64,000 nt of DNA from Hyalella azteca. Its lineage: Eukaryota; Arthropoda; Malacostraca; Amphipoda; Hyalellidae. The stretch is from contig NW_025940654.1 of the NCBI RefSeq assembly GCF_000764305.2, positions 58,116 through 122,115 on the forward strand, read 5' to 3'. Both the position numbers and the translations under genes were made by a program. Shown one piece after another: positions 28,916 through 40,687 of the stretch (the first letter of the stretch is position 1; the number at the start of each line of letters is the position of its first letter). The notes below the pieces were generated by a model. It made no database searches and was not told the origin of the DNA. It saw nothing but the letters and a program-made list of their open reading frames with translations.

Positions 28916-31627
28916 CTATATTACCGCGTTGACCCCAGCACCATTTACCGTTTTGACCCCACGCCGAAACAAACTTTGCTCCTCTCTATTACTCAAGCTG
29001 GTATCGTCGCTTCCGCCGTCACTCCAGTTGTCAAGATTTACGAAAGTCTGAGTGGCATTTAATTCCTTGGCATCTCGTTTAGCTCTATGTTTTTCACTGT
29101 GTCGACCCTGTCCAAAACCAACTTGGTTTTGTTCCTTTGATCGTTGATTTAGAACTCTTTTCGAGACTGGAGTCGTGTTTTTATTTACAATAACTGGGAT
29201 ATTTCGCTGCTGTTCGCGTTTAGCTGCAACTTCAGAAGAATTTGTCCCATTTACACCCGTGTCATTTATAACTGAAGCAATCGGAGAGAGGAAAGGGTTA
29301 GAATTACGTGGGAGGTTTCGGGAACGACGATTAAGTTGGTTCTGTAGATGTCTTCCCTCGAAATAAGTTATACTGTAACTTTGTCCACTAGAGATTTTAT
29401 CACAGAGTGGTCCAATTGGCCGGAATTGATTTTTGTTTGTTGATGAGCCGGCATTACAATTAATAAATGTCGTCTCACTCAAAGTTCGCGACGATGCGGG
29501 TGGCATGAAATCTGAGCTTTTATACGCCGGCCGATCTGCATTGTTGGAAGATACCCGAAGTGTTTTGGTACTTTCATCTACGGGAACTGGTACTTGAGGC
29601 GGAGCAGACCGATGTGGTTGACTATGCCCATGCGAATATAGTGTTGGTTCGTATAGCGGATGATGTTCTCTATATCCCTCGCTGGTAGCAGTCAAACTAG
29701 TCGGGCGTCCCCAGTCTTGAGTAGGCGGTTGTGCAAGTGCCGGCTTGCTCGTGAAAGTATCTGTACGATCTACTTGGCATGCCTCTCGTTTCTTGGGATC
29801 AGGTGGCAGGTCCTTGCAGTCAAATACAGAATTAATTTTGTTCGATAAATCCGTTCTTTTCTGATCGCATTCTTGCTTCGTTGCCTCTGGTGAATTTTCA
29901 AGCGAAGCCAAAATTTCTTCGCATAATTTTAAGGCGGCGGAATATTGACGGAACTTCTCTCCGAGCATTTCCCGTTGATCGTGGCAGAAAGTTTCAAGAT
30001 CGTTGATGGCATTTTCATTTTCTTTCAATTTTGCTTCATCATCCAGGAACACTTCATGGTGAGCCAAACAAGTTTGTGTGCGTTTCTTGTCCGATAATAG
30101 CCCCCTAATAGGTATATCGCTTGTTTCCCCGCTAGAAATTAGTTCAATTTTAACAATTCCCCTTTCATCGATCGTAAATAGAAGTCCGCCCAAAGAAGGT
30201 GAACGGCCGAGCTGTCCTGCTCCTATTGTCGTCAGGACGAAGGTTTCAAATCTTCTGTCATCTATATCCGATATATTTTCATATATTTTCATCCCTTTAT
30301 CATATATTAGTTTCCAGATGTCATTTAAAGTTTCCAAATTGAACTCGCCCGGAATACGTGCTCCAGTTTCAACAATTTTCCGTGACTCCGCACTTGCCTC
30401 GAACCAGATGCGCCTGGACAACACCTCCTCCACCTCGCGTGGCGTTGAGCAGCACAACTCGGTAGCTCGGAGGGCAGCGCCACAGGCAACAGCCTCGTCT
30501 TTATTTAGCGAGTTATCCAGAGGTTTTCTTAATGTTTCGGCAATCAGCTTTTCTACGGCAGGAATACGCGTTGAGCCTCCCACCAACACAACTGTTCGAA
30601 CGTCAACCCAATTTTTGGATTTTGCCCATCGACGCAACATATTTTCGATGATTTCAAACTGGCTCTTGCAAGAATCTTCCATTTCTTGTCTGGTAAACGT
30701 AGTTGTGAAGTCGATGTAGTGAGATAGGGAGTCCACTTGCATTGAGGAAGAGGTATGAGACGTTAGATTGAACTTTAGCTTCTCCGTGGCGGTCCTCAAC
30801 CTCACCAAGGCTCTACGGGACGCTTCGAAACTTTTTCCATGTTTTTCTTGATACTTGGTGACAACGGCTTGCATCATCCATAAGTCGATATAGTTTCCAC
30901 TTACCGTTGAACCCCCATAAGCTTCCAGAACTTTTACAATCCCGTTTTCAATGGAAACTATGGCAAAGCTTAGTGAACTTGCACCGAAATCGACTACAGC
31001 GATGCAGTCATCATCTCTGGGGTGCTGGTCCCAGAAAGCGATGGCGGCGGCGGTGGTCGAGTTGATAAGCGTTACATTCTTAAGGCCGGCGATGCGGGCC
31101 GCGTCAAGAGTGGCTTGTCGCTGCGCGTTACTGAAATTTACGGGGACGGTAATGACGGCGTTTGTGACCGGACTTCCTAAATTATCTTCTGCCACTGATT
31201 TCATCTTGGCGACCAGTAAGGCAGTTATTTCTTCCGCATGTAACTTCAACTTCTTTTTCTTGTACTTGATTATGAAGGAGGGTGAGCCTTCCTCAGTTTT
31301 CGAAAATTCAGGAAGAAAATTCATCATACACTTTTCACGAGTCCAAATCTCATTTCCGTCTAAATATGCCAATTCATTATACCGATTCTTCTTGTAGCTC
31401 CTGCCGAGGACCGTCTTGACGCCATAAAAAGTGTTCTCGGCGTTGAGCGCCGCCTGGTCCCTGGCATCGCTGCCCACGAGGCAGCGGGAGTCGGTGAAGG
31501 CAACAAAACTCGGAGTGGTCTTGTCGCCGTGAGCGTTTGGCAACACCGTCACCGCTCCAGCGCGCACGCTGGCAACACAGCACTTGCCTGCGCCCAGGTC
31601 CAGCCCGATGCTGGCCGCGCCTGACAT
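28916..31627 (-). CDS. Divergent, intronless HSP70-family protein (903 aa)
   Basis: Start chosen at ATG 31627 (MSGAASIGLDLGAG), just before the nucleotide-binding domain; an earlier in-frame ATG adds 21 atypical residues. NBD landmarks: IGLDLGAGKC (7-16), TPSFVAFTD, ITVPVNFSNAQRQATLDAA, INSTTAAAIAF, VVDFGASSLSFAIV, VLVGGSTRIPAVEKLI. The first phosphate loop lacks the usual GTT, and the GGGTFD loop is replaced by GASSLS, so ATP turnover may be altered or lost. A substrate-binding domain is visible only weakly (LLFTIDERGIVKIEL), then a helical lid and about 240 residues of low-complexity S/P/N/Q-rich tail. No EEVD end. No introns, unlike its neighbours, which suggests an old retrocopy or an intronless HSP70 lineage. 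It is fully open, so probably functional. Confidence 0.85.
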   Translation of the reverse strand: MSGAASIGLDLGAGKCCVASVRAGAVTVLPNAHGDKTTPSFVAFTDSRCLVGSDARDQAALNAENTFYGVKTVLGRSYKKNRYNELAYLDGNEIWTREKCMMNFLPEFSKTEEGSPSFIIKYKKKKLKLHAEEITALLVAKMKSVAEDNLGSPVTNAVITVPVNFSNAQRQATLDAARIAGLKNVTLINSTTAAAIAFWDQHPRDDDCIAVVDFGASSLSFAIVSIENGIVKVLEAYGGSTVSGNYIDLWMMQAVVTKYQEKHGKSFEASRRALVRLRTATEKLKFNLTSHTSSSMQVDSLSHYIDFTTTFTRQEMEDSCKSQFEIIENMLRRWAKSKNWVDVRTVVLVGGSTRIPAVEKLIAETLRKPLDNSLNKDEAVACGAALRATELCCSTPREVEEVLSRRIWFEASAESRKIVETGARIPGEFNLETLNDIWKLIYDKGMKIYENISDIDDRRFETFVLTTIGAGQLGRSPSLGGLLFTIDERGIVKIELISSGETSDIPIRGLLSDKKRTQTCLAHHEVFLDDEAKLKENENAINDLETFCHDQREMLGEKFRQYSAALKLCEEILASLENSPEATKQECDQKRTDLSNKINSVFDCKDLPPDPKKREACQVDRTDTFTSKPALAQPPTQDWGRPTSLTATSEGYREHHPLYEPTLYSHGHSQPHRSAPPQVPVPVDESTKTLRVSSNNADRPAYKSSDFMPPASSRTLSETTFINCNAGSSTNKNQFRPIGPLCDKISSGQSYSITYFEGRHLQNQLNRRSRNLPRNSNPFLSPIASVINDTGVNGTNSSEVAAKREQQRNIPVIVNKNTTPVSKRVLNQRSKEQNQVGFGQGRHSEKHRAKRDAKELNATQTFVNLDNWSDGGSDDTSLSNREEQSLFRRGVKTVNGAGVNAVI

Positions 31628-31639
31628 CTTCCTGCGAAC

Positions 31640-31830
31640 ATGAATACGAATTACTCGAGTGCCACGCATGTGGCAGCACAGCAACAACATACAACTGGCA
31701 GCACAGCAACATCATACAACTGGTGGATTACAGCAACATCATGGAACTGGCAGCACAGCAACATCATACAACTGGCATCGCGCAGCAACAGCATACAACT
31801 GGCAGCACAGCAACATCATACAACCATCGT
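31640..31830. repeat. Minisatellite 5' of the HSP70-like gene (about 24 bp x 8)
   Basis: Unit GGCAGCACAGCAACATCATA-CAACT with variants. It lies directly upstream of the start codon, where a splice acceptor-like GTTCGCAG (31632) would fit a 5' UTR intron. Confidence 0.85.
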
Positions 31831-31839
31831 ACAGCAAGA

Positions 31840-32395
31840 ATTTAAAAGCTAAGAAAACGCCAAGAAAATTCATCAAATCTTGATCGAAAACTTTTCAGAG
31901 ACCAGCTCCATCATCAGTATCCATCTCCAAATATTTTTTAGAATACCAGTACAATCAGTAGGTAAAACCAAATATACACGAAAGAGATTATAACCAAAAT
32001 CTTTTAAGTATAACCTGCGAAAATGACAAACGAAACATAAAAAACAATCGACTTAAAACTTCGAGGGGATTATAACAGTACGTATTTTCAAGACCAGTAT
32101 CCGGTTAAAAATTTTGAAATTATTTCAAAATCCTTGAATCCGAACCACCAGAGGTAGAACCGAGTATCTTGAAAGAACTCTCAGACAGTCACGTCGCACT
32201 GTTCAGCGTGAAGACGCACGCGGCGTGGAAAGCCTGGAAAGTAGAAGGTTCAAACGAAAGCTCTTGCCGCGGTGCAGAAACCCGAATGTAGAAATTACGT
32301 GACGTTATTCCGACTCACGCTGATGCACAACGCACACAACTATATTCATAAACCAGTGAAAACCGCATTCGAGAATGAATAACATCCCTATGCCT
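31840..32395 (-). mobile_element. Decayed Penelope-like element 3' end
   Basis: On the - strand, CTGATGATGGAGCTGG then TCTCTGAAAAGTTTTC (near 31885) is a hammerhead-like core with a mutated GAAAC. Upstream of it, 32150-32340 resembles the GIY-YIG region of the neighbouring copies at DNA level (CGCACTGTTCAGCGTGA, GATGCACAACGC), but frames are broken. Confidence 0.65.
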
Positions 32396-32679
32396 GAAGA
32401 AGGAACTAATTTTGTATTATATATCATTATTTCTTCTTCAGGTATTTAAATGTTTTTTCAATCCTGATGCGGTCTACCCAGAGTTATGATAATAGTTGTG
32501 CGCGTGGAGTTTTCTTTGTTGTATTTTTAACATTTTATGGAAATTGCAATTTAAGCGACGAATTATATAAGTTGTACTATCATACAAACTTTAACGCATT
32601 GTTAAAGTTGATGCTGTCAAAGTTTATTACCACGTGACTTTATTAAATAATTAATAAATAATATCAGATAGAAATTTAA

Positions 32680-33980
32680 AAGCGAAGAAAACTCCACAAA
32701 AATTCAGCATATCTATATTGAAAACGTTTTGGAGACCAGCTCCATCGCCAGGTCTATAAATCTAGAACACAAATACAGTCAGAAAATTAATAGAGTTTGG
32801 AGTAAAAAGAAAAACACAGAAGTTAAAAAACCTAAATTTACCTACAGGCAAAGGGCAGAATAATAAAGTAAATACCTATCTATTCGCATTTCTAATGGAT
32901 AAGAACTAAAGACTGCATTTAAACTAGGCTTCTCTTTGAAAAAATACAATGATTCCATAACACGCAGAGCGGAAGCACCAGAACTATGAGTAAGTGTCGG
33001 ACACTGGAACGTTGCACTGTTCGGCGTGAGGGCAGCAGCCGAATGAGGAGGGCGCGATAGTAACTGCCCAGTCCTATAACTCCTCCCTTTATGCTCAGCG
33101 ACCCTAGTGTAAAGGTTGCGTGCCGTCATCCCAACGTACGCAGATGCACATCGTGCACAACTAAATTTATAAACTAGGGACTATCGCATGTGAGAAGGGA
33201 GGATATCTTTGTACCTAAAAAACGAACCAATTTTGAAATTATTCACCAGTAAGATACGAAGATTAATGTCAGGAAAGTATTTCATAAACAAATTTTTTAA
33301 TTCTCTTGACATAACTTCGGACGCATGGCCAAAGTATGGAAGAGAACAGTAAACAACGTTTCTACTTTCAGGCTCTGGAACAACTTCACTGTATCGCTTA
33401 GACATGAATTTCTTAATCTGGGTAAACACCAAGCCAGAAGGAAATCCATTAAGCGAGAAGATATTGCACAAAAATTCAAATTCAGAATGCATGGCATATC
33501 GAGCTAACACGAAAGCAAATACTTGAATCTAAAAGAACAAAAACTAAATAACTGGTGCTTAGGCCGGTGAAAGTTGATTTTCTGAAAACAGATGTTCGGA
33601 AACGGCCATTAGATTTAGTAATATTGCAATCTAGAAAGGACGAAATATTGTTCGATTTAAGTTCCATGGTAAATTTAATAGAATTATGTTGCATGTTTAG
33701 GTAATCGAAGAAAAATTTTACACGTGAGGGATGCTTGAGAATAAGAAAGGTGTCATCGACGTATCTGTTATAAAAAACTGGCTTAAAGTCAAGAGGACAA
33801 TTGATCAGCTTTGAAACATCGTGAAAATACATAAAAATATTTGCAAAGGTTGGGCCGAGGGGAAGACCCATGCCCAATCCGTCAATCTGTCTGTAAAATT
33901 TACCAGCAAATATGAAAATCGAATTTAGAACTGATAATTCCAGCAGGAATTTAAAAAAATTTGCGGTTCAAACCAATAAC
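32680..33980 (-). mobile_element. Penelope-like element: reverse transcriptase and GIY-YIG, broken
   Basis: 33877-33482 encodes an RT palm: GMGLPLGPTFANIFM, then YNRYVDDTFLIL (YVDD catalytic box) and SFLDCNI. 33510-33181 continues in another frame with KYFPDINLRILLVNN. 33129-32842 encodes the GIY-YIG C-terminal part with AYVGMTARNLYTRVAEH and SLYFFKEKPSLN. Frameshifts separate these parts. The 3' end near 32745-32710 holds a degenerate hammerhead-like core (CTGGCGA...CAAAAC). Penelope-like elements combine an RT related to telomerase with a GIY-YIG nuclease. Confidence 0.85.
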
Positions 33981-34039
33981 AGTATCATGAATATCTTTAA
34001 ACAGAGTATTTAGACAGATCTCTATATATCTGTGCAGTC

Positions 34040-34420
34040 ATTTACTGTCGCTTGAATTACCCCCCTTTGAAGATAATCGTAATGAAGTGGCGAGATAATT
34101 GTTAGCTAGCGACGTTTAAAAAAACGTTTCAAATATCAACAAATAAGATGATAAAATTTATAATAACACGTAAGACAACATCACCTGGTCTATCGTTAAG
34201 CTTATATATTACGCTATTTGTTTATTAATTTGTACAGATATTGTGAGCGACACGCGATGATGCTGATGCATACAGCACAGGCAATAATAGCGATCATCGG
34301 GTATGGATGATCTCGTTAAGAAAATAATCAGTATAAATATAACAATGAGGATTATGATATTATAAGAGTTTTTAAGAGGGAAATAACCTACGTTTTCCAA
34401 TTAAAATTGCCGACTCGAAT
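34040..34420. repeat. Dispersed repeat C, copy 1 (other copy 61560-61900)
   Basis: TTTGAAGATAATCGTAATGA, AGTGGCGAGATAATTGTTAG, CACCTGGTC...ATCGTTAAGC and ATTTGTTTAT recur in the same order near 61575-61720. It could be part of an LTR; no coding part recognised. Confidence 0.7.
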
Positions 34421-35101
34421 GGATGAATAATTTACTTGTTATTGTTTGCACGAGACATGACACCATCACACCTCTCACGCCAGCCAGGCACTGTTGCAGG
34501 CTGTGGCCTGAGCGCGGCGCGTTGCTAGAGAACTGGACTACAAACAAGCCTCAATGAATCGATCCCCAGAAGCTGCTTGTACAGTCTTGTCCATACCAGC
34601 AAAATGTCTATACAAACCAATAAATTTTCAATTGAAATATTCGTTAAAAAAATTATTCGCTTGTGAAAATTTTCGAAAATGAATGCTAGTGTAGTGTTAG
34701 GGATGCATGCCGACGCTATGTAATCGATGCCAGGTTCCGCCAGATTACACCATCGAAACCACCTTTCATTTTAATTCAACCTAATTGTGATCAAAGTTCC
34801 AGTTTACTCCCTTCATACTCATTAACAATGTTATAGATATTTTTGAACTTTTTCTTCAAATATTTAAAGAAACGAGGCTCCAATTCCAAGTACGCGCAGC
34901 GCCTAGACGTAACGCGTACCAAACGAGTTTGATCGAACGAGTCAATGATAAACTTATGAAATTCAATAAGATTTACACAATGACTCAATAGAACTGCCAT
35001 AAAAATAGACAAAATTATATCTTTATACGTAATAAACATGATCACATAATATTATATGAGATTATTAAGATATCTTTAATGCGTGTCATAAACTACATGT
35101 G
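34421..35101. other. Intergenic, nothing recognised
   Basis: AT-rich spacer; short open frames only. Confidence 0.5.
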
Positions 35102-36386
35102 TAGGGCAACATGGGGTTGCGGCCAACCCCATTTTTTAAACTAAATTTTTGATGAAAATTTAATTGATACGAGGTAGTTCTTTGTTTTGTTTAAAGGTAC
35201 AACTAATGAGGAATGTATGATGTGAATTAGACGCCTATAGAGTTATTCAATTTTTAATGAAACACTATTTTGTAAAAAAGCCAAAACGGGCCCATTGCCC
35301 CACCCCTGGGACAATGGGCTCATGGGCTTGGGGCAAGGGGCCCACTCTTGGTCCCTATACCACAATTGCATATTTTTCGTTTAAAAATGATAAAACAACA
35401 CTTTACAGTTAAAAATAAGAAAAATGCAAGAAAAATATTACATTCATTCATTTATTAACAACTAAAAAAATCACATCCTTAACTTGAAAAATATATTCTT
35501 AGCTTAAAAATCTATCACTGACGTGAAAAAAATATTTCCTTGACATAATATATATCCTTGACTTGAAAAGTATATCCTTGCGATAAAAAATTCATCCTTG
35601 ACATGAAAAAATGTATCCTTAACTAGAAAATATATATTTACTTTATCGGCAAAGTCATCGTTCCAGTTTCGTCAATAATCTAGATATTATGTGCAGGGAA
35701 TTCGTACTTAATCGTGATTTCATCATCACCACACAATAAAAACTCATCAACTTTTGGCTCATTGGTGTTGGCTGGCAAGTTATTGACTTTTGGCAAGGCA
35801 AGAGTCAATAACTCGACACATGGTTATAAATACACATAACTAGAAACTAGAACCTGCTGCCTTGAGGCGGGAAATAAAAAAATCATACAATATGATATGT
35901 AATTTGCAATTCTAAAAGCTAATTATAGTTTTGAAAAGATCATTGAGAAAAATCTAATATGATGTATAAAACAAGATTTCACAGAGGGGTATTGAGCCCA
36001 CCATAAGGGCGCTTTGCCCCACTAGGTATCATTTCAATTTATATAGTGTCAACATTTTATTTTAAAAGCTATATCTAAACTTGATCTCAAAATTATCCCT
36101 ATGAAAATTACTTTCAAAATATAATTTACAGCAATTTCAAAAGCTTCATCTACATTAATCGAAAACAGTTTTATTTAGTAGCAAAAAAATTTTTATCTGG
36201 GCTAAAACATTTATTCGCAAATAACTTAATTAATAACGCATACACGCAAAACGTAAATCCGTACACTTCATCCCAGTGAAACTGTCGATAGGCGGTAGAG
36301 AACACGGACCAATATCTGCCATACTTAGCGAGAAACCCGCTATGGGCCCGTGACCCGCAGTGGGCTCGCTGCCCCATGTTACCCTA
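35102..36386. mobile_element. Non-autonomous DNA transposon, 1.28 kb, TA target sites
   Basis: The ends are TA-GGGCAACATGGGG (35102-35116) and CCCCATGTTACCC-TA (36372-36386), inverted with one mismatch and flanked by TA. Subterminal GGGCCCATTGCCCC and GGGCTCGCTGCCCC blocks are dense. No transposase frame. The middle (35490-35635) is a TATCCTTGACTTGAAAAA-like minisatellite. Confidence 0.75.
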
Positions 36387-36794
36387 GAGCGTACGATCAC
36401 CACGGAAGTTACGATGAGGATTTTTTTCAACTTAAATTCAATTCAATTTAGGTAAATTTTCTCTAAAAATACAATTAAATTTTCTCCAACAACAAAAATG
36501 CGTAGAAATTTTCATTGAAAAATAATAATGCAAGTTTTTCTCATAAAATATGCCTATAAATTTTTACTTGAAAAAAAAATTAACATGAATTTTTAACACT
36601 AAAAAAGCGCATATATTTCCACCAGGAAATGCGTTTAAATTTTCACCAAAATCAATAATGCTTACAACTGTTCACAAAAAAGGCACACATAATTTCCCCA
36701 AAAAATGTTGTAATTTTAGCCACAAAATGATGTTGAATTTTAACCCCAAAAAAATCATAAATGTACAATAAATATTGAGTCAGGGCAGAGTCAG

Positions 36795-36966
36795 GCGGCT
36801 TGGGTCAGAGCTGTTGTGAGGTAAGAGCTGTTGTGAGGTAAGAGCTGTTGTGAGGTCAGAGCTGTTGTGAGGTCAGAGCTGTTGTGAGGTAAGAGCTTGT
36901 GAGGTCAGAGCTGTTGTGAGGTCAGAGCTGTTGTGAGGTAAGAGCTGTTGTGAGGTCAGAGCTGTT
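36795..36966. repeat. Minisatellite, 17 bp x about 10
   Basis: Unit AGAGCTGTTGTGAGGTA (or GGTC). Units with GGTA read TGTGAG-GTAAGAG, which resembles a 5' splice site on the + strand; no exon is known next to it. Confidence 0.92.
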
Positions 36967-37099
36967 GTCAATCAACAAAAACAAATATGATCGAAAGTAG
37001 ATCTCTGAATTCCTTCCTCCCTGTATGCTTGCAACAAGAGGTCGCGTACATTGCATTGCTTCAGCGTTGCATTGTTTCATTGATCGAACCCCTCAGGGG

Positions 37100-37135
37100 G
37101 GACTTCTGACGCGTGTCTGTGCTCGTCAGAAGTCC
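37100..37135. other. Perfect 12-bp hairpin
   Basis: GGACTTCTGACG (37100-37111), a 12-base loop, then CGTCAGAAGTCC (37124-37135). It lies in a GC-rich island (about 37070-37320) just outside the 2-kb TIR element. Confidence 0.7.
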
Positions 37136-37315
37136 TATCCCAGTTGAAATTTAGGGCAGGGAATAAAGCAGGCCGTCGCCGGCTGCAGAGCCGACGTAGG
37201 GACGCGACAGAGCCGCGATAGAGCAGAAATGTCCGCTTTAGAGACGATATCGCCAGCCGCGTAGCAGCGCTAATTCACCTCTGAGTACCTGCCTAGGTGT
37301 GCTCTGTCCTGCCGA

Positions 37316-39332
37316 CACCCCAAATAAAAATTAAGAGTGGAGCACCTATGTTTTTATGGTGGCTATCGGCGGACGCCATAGGTGGAGCTTATATGATTTA
37401 TACAGTGAATTAAGGGTGGCGTGCACCACCTATCCCACACCTATAACCTGCCAATGGCCACCACACCCGTAAAGCTCTTCGTACACCAATAACTACCCGT
37501 TGGCACCGGTGGCGCATCAATGAGCCACCAGTGGCCACCTTTAAAATGAATTCAATAAAAAATTTTCCTTTAGTTTCCAATCCGATGCTTTTGCATTTAC
37601 TGATATTGCTTCACCCAATCACCATTCTAAGTGCTACGTATGCAAATCTGCCATGACAGTACAAGTAACAATGTCACACATGTAGCAGGAACATTTAATC
37701 AGAGTACCATACACATACCTCGTGAGAAATCGACTTGAAGAAAGACCCAGCCTGCAGGATTCGAACTCCGATCTCCCGCACGCGAAGCAGAGCCTCTACC
37801 GTTGAGCCATCGGAGAGGGCATGGCAATCGAGTATTTTTAAAATATTTAACTGAAGTATTGAAAATATTAATTTCATCAAATGAGCGAAGTTAATGCTAC
37901 CACCGTGATGATTAGATGGTTTCATCACCAATTTTGTTTGAACATGCTACTACATTCGAGTAAACACCCGCTGAAAGAAACTTCATTTATCCGTAACGAA
38001 CGATGGTTCAGCTCAGAGTAAAGGCTACGGGAAAATGCTTAATAAGTATCGAAGTTCATGTCAACATTACACCAATCTTGACAGCGGTTTGATTCGATAT
38101 ATTTTCACCAAGAATATTCTGACATGAAATAAGGAATTGATATTACACGATTATTTGAAATGTCAGGCGTGAAATACCTGCACCACTTCTAGTCACCATT
38201 TTTCTGTAGCCTAATATTTAGTCTTGTGCATATGAGAGATACCGGGGCCACTTTCTTAGAAATTTAGAGTTAAAATCTGAAGAATTATCTGACTGTATTT
38301 TAAATTTCACAATCGAGGTCAGGATGGATAACCGAATTTTTACTCGTATCCTCTGCGTAAAAAGGATACTTTTGTGGCAAGCAAATTACCCGGAAAGCAC
38401 GTTTCAAGCAGGACAAGGTAAAGATTAGCAGGAAGCTCAACGTCGACGCGCGTCAAGCCAACCGGTATGAACGTGAGTCGCGTGCTTACTGTGGACTCGC
38501 TCTCTGCCCATGATGCCGAGCCGCTGTGCTTTACAAGGAAGAGGAGTCGCTGTTGACTACGTCAACGTGCCTCTTGAGTTTAAATAAATGGGGCAACTTG
38601 AGAATATTGTAAATATAATAGAACACACTTAATCGATTCATAAAATTTATACTTAATAATAGAATAAGTAGTCTCAATTGATCGCAATATTTCCAATACA
38701 GCCAGTTTTTGCATACGCAAAATTCACAATAAATTTACGCAATATTTCAGGTGAACATGAAAAATTGGATTCGCCGTCAGGATGGAAAAACTGTATTTAT
38801 TGCAATCAAATTGTTTCATTGTTCCTCGGACAATTTATATCAGGAACAGTCTGATACATGCCCAGTGGCTCCACTTCGGCTCAATAATTTTGTGAACACC
38901 TTGCTTCTCTTTCAGTTTTATTGGTGATTACCTAATTCACGCAAAATTTTCTTAACCTAACTAATTCTTAAAAGCCAAGCACACAAAACGAAGTCATGGT
39001 TTCGTCTTGATCTCGAATGACCCGCAACCCAATAACACCTTTCTACGTTGGTTAAATTACTGTGGCAAATACCTTCGTGCATTGTGTAGGGCTGTAGGCA
39101 AACGGTTTTCAGTGGCTTAAAAGAGATTTGCCTGCAATGTGCTATCGATTATTCAGGCCTTACAAATCAGCGATGATTCATAGATGACTGCCACCTTTAC
39201 TCGCCATCCTCTCGATTTATTGATGTTTTATTGTAGATTGTTTGCAAATCTGGCCACTCACCGTTACGCCATCTATAAACTACTATCGCCACCTATAGTC
39301 ATCGGTGCGCCTCCCTTAATTTTTATTTGGGA
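37316..39332. mobile_element. DNA transposon-like element, about 2.0 kb, about 50-bp TIRs
   Basis: Left end CCCAAATAAAAATTAAGAGT, GGAGCACC; right end reverse complement CCCAAATAAAAATTAAGGGA, GGCGCACC. Both continue with (G/C)ATG...GGTGGC-like blocks. No transposase recognised, so probably non-autonomous. Target duplication unclear. Confidence 0.7.
37745..37825 (-). other. tRNA-derived SINE piece (A and B box)
   Basis: On the - strand TGGCTCAACGGTAGAGG (A box, 37794-37809), TGCTTCGCGTGC (anticodon-arm-like, CGC) and GGAGTTCGAATCC (B box, 37757-37769). Acceptor-stem pairing is poor, so it is a pseudo-tRNA or SINE head rather than a working tRNA gene. It sits inside the 2-kb TIR element. Confidence 0.55.
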
Positions 39333-39489
39333 CGCAGCCCTCCCCAGTCAAAATTAGAAGCAGTGTAGGAGCTGGGCCGGCGCTGAACCAAGAGCATGAT
39401 AGAAGCATGAGGGAAGCAGGAATCCAGCAAGGATGTCCGCTTATTACGGGGTTCAAAACGTTCTGCGTAAGGCCTTATTTGGGCGCTGG

Positions 39490-39610
39490 CGCATCCCTCC
39501 TTGTCACCTGTCCCTCCTTGTCTCTTCATCTCTCTGAGATGCTAACGCTGCTTCTTTCGAGCCAGCTTCAGCAGGCTGGACAATTGAGACCTTCCGCCCC
39601 TCGTGGGTGA
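39490..39610. repeat. Dispersed repeat, inverted copy of 27895-28020
   Basis: Reverse complement of the block near 27900-28020, about 120 bp. Confidence 0.8.
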
Positions 39611-39789
39611 TGATTGACTTGAGATTTTTAATTATTGAGACCTTCCGCTTAGCTGGCGATTTTATATTTTGACCTCCGGTGCGAAATAGCTTGATAACTG
39701 CAAACCATTATACATTATAGCTAGCAAACCATTATACTACTACTTATACTTCATTGCTCGAATGGTACTAATTGTTAATTGTTCACGTA

Positions 39790-39935
39790 TTATGCTGACT
39801 CAATATCATCATGTTTCTTGATCACGTGCACATATCTGATATCGTTATGTTGACTCGATATCATCATGTTTCTCGATCACGTGAACATATCTGATATCGT
39901 TATGTTGACTCGATATCATCGTGCTGATCCTTTGA
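39790..39935. repeat. Tandem repeat, about 60 bp x 2.4
   Basis: TATCATCATGTTTCTTGATC, ACGTGCACATATCTGATATC and GTTATGTTGACTC repeat in order. Confidence 0.85.
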
Positions 39936-40687
39936 TGAAAATAATTTCATATTATGTTGACCACGTGCTTCCTATTGTGCCTAATAAATGCTATGGAATT
40001 TCATTGTGTCTTCTTACACCTTTAATTTATATTCTCTCATTCATTTGTGAGGTTAATTAGTTAACTGATAAATATCCTAAACGAAGTTGGATTTCCTCCA
40101 AACTCCAAAAGTATATTAATTATACACATGCGCAGTGGTTCAATAATTTAATTGTGTATACAGTGGTTAAAGTAATAATAAATAATTATACAGTGGTTAG
40201 TTAAGTCGCACATAGATTAGTTCAATTAATGACCATTAGCTGATACAAATGAAGTTGGGTCTATACAAAATTCGAGAAATATATTAACTTTGTAGCCGTG
40301 CAGTGGCCATCATAATTTCAGGTACATGGACTCTTATGTCGTATCTGAAGTTGTTAATTAACCAATATAACTGCAGAAAATGAACTTCGATTTCCACCAA
40401 ACTCGAAAAGTGTTGATTTTGCGCCAGCAAAGAGGCTGTAATATTTTAGGCAAGTGAAATTGTTACATGTTCTAGTTTTAGCATACTACGAACATTTGAA
40501 ATTTGAACTTTTTAAATGGATTTTTTGATCAATTTGTAATATTTTTTATCTATCTATTTACGCGTATTGCCGATTTATTAGATTTACTGATATTTAATTA
40601 TTATTTATTTTTCACCAAATATTTTCTCGTACTCTTCTTCCTGAGAGATAAAATAGTCACTAGATTGCTTTAATCGCAGATTCACTA
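39936..40687. other. Intergenic, nothing recognised
   Basis: AT-rich; ACAGTGGTTA motifs recur at 40130-40200 without a clear unit. Confidence 0.45.

Noticed and set aside
30078..31397. Long + strand frames of 213 and 148 residues
   Set aside because: Antisense shadows of the HSP70-like gene.
37745..37825. Functional tRNA-Ala(CGC) gene
   Set aside because: A and B boxes are good but the acceptor stem does not pair, so a SINE or pseudo-tRNA is more likely.
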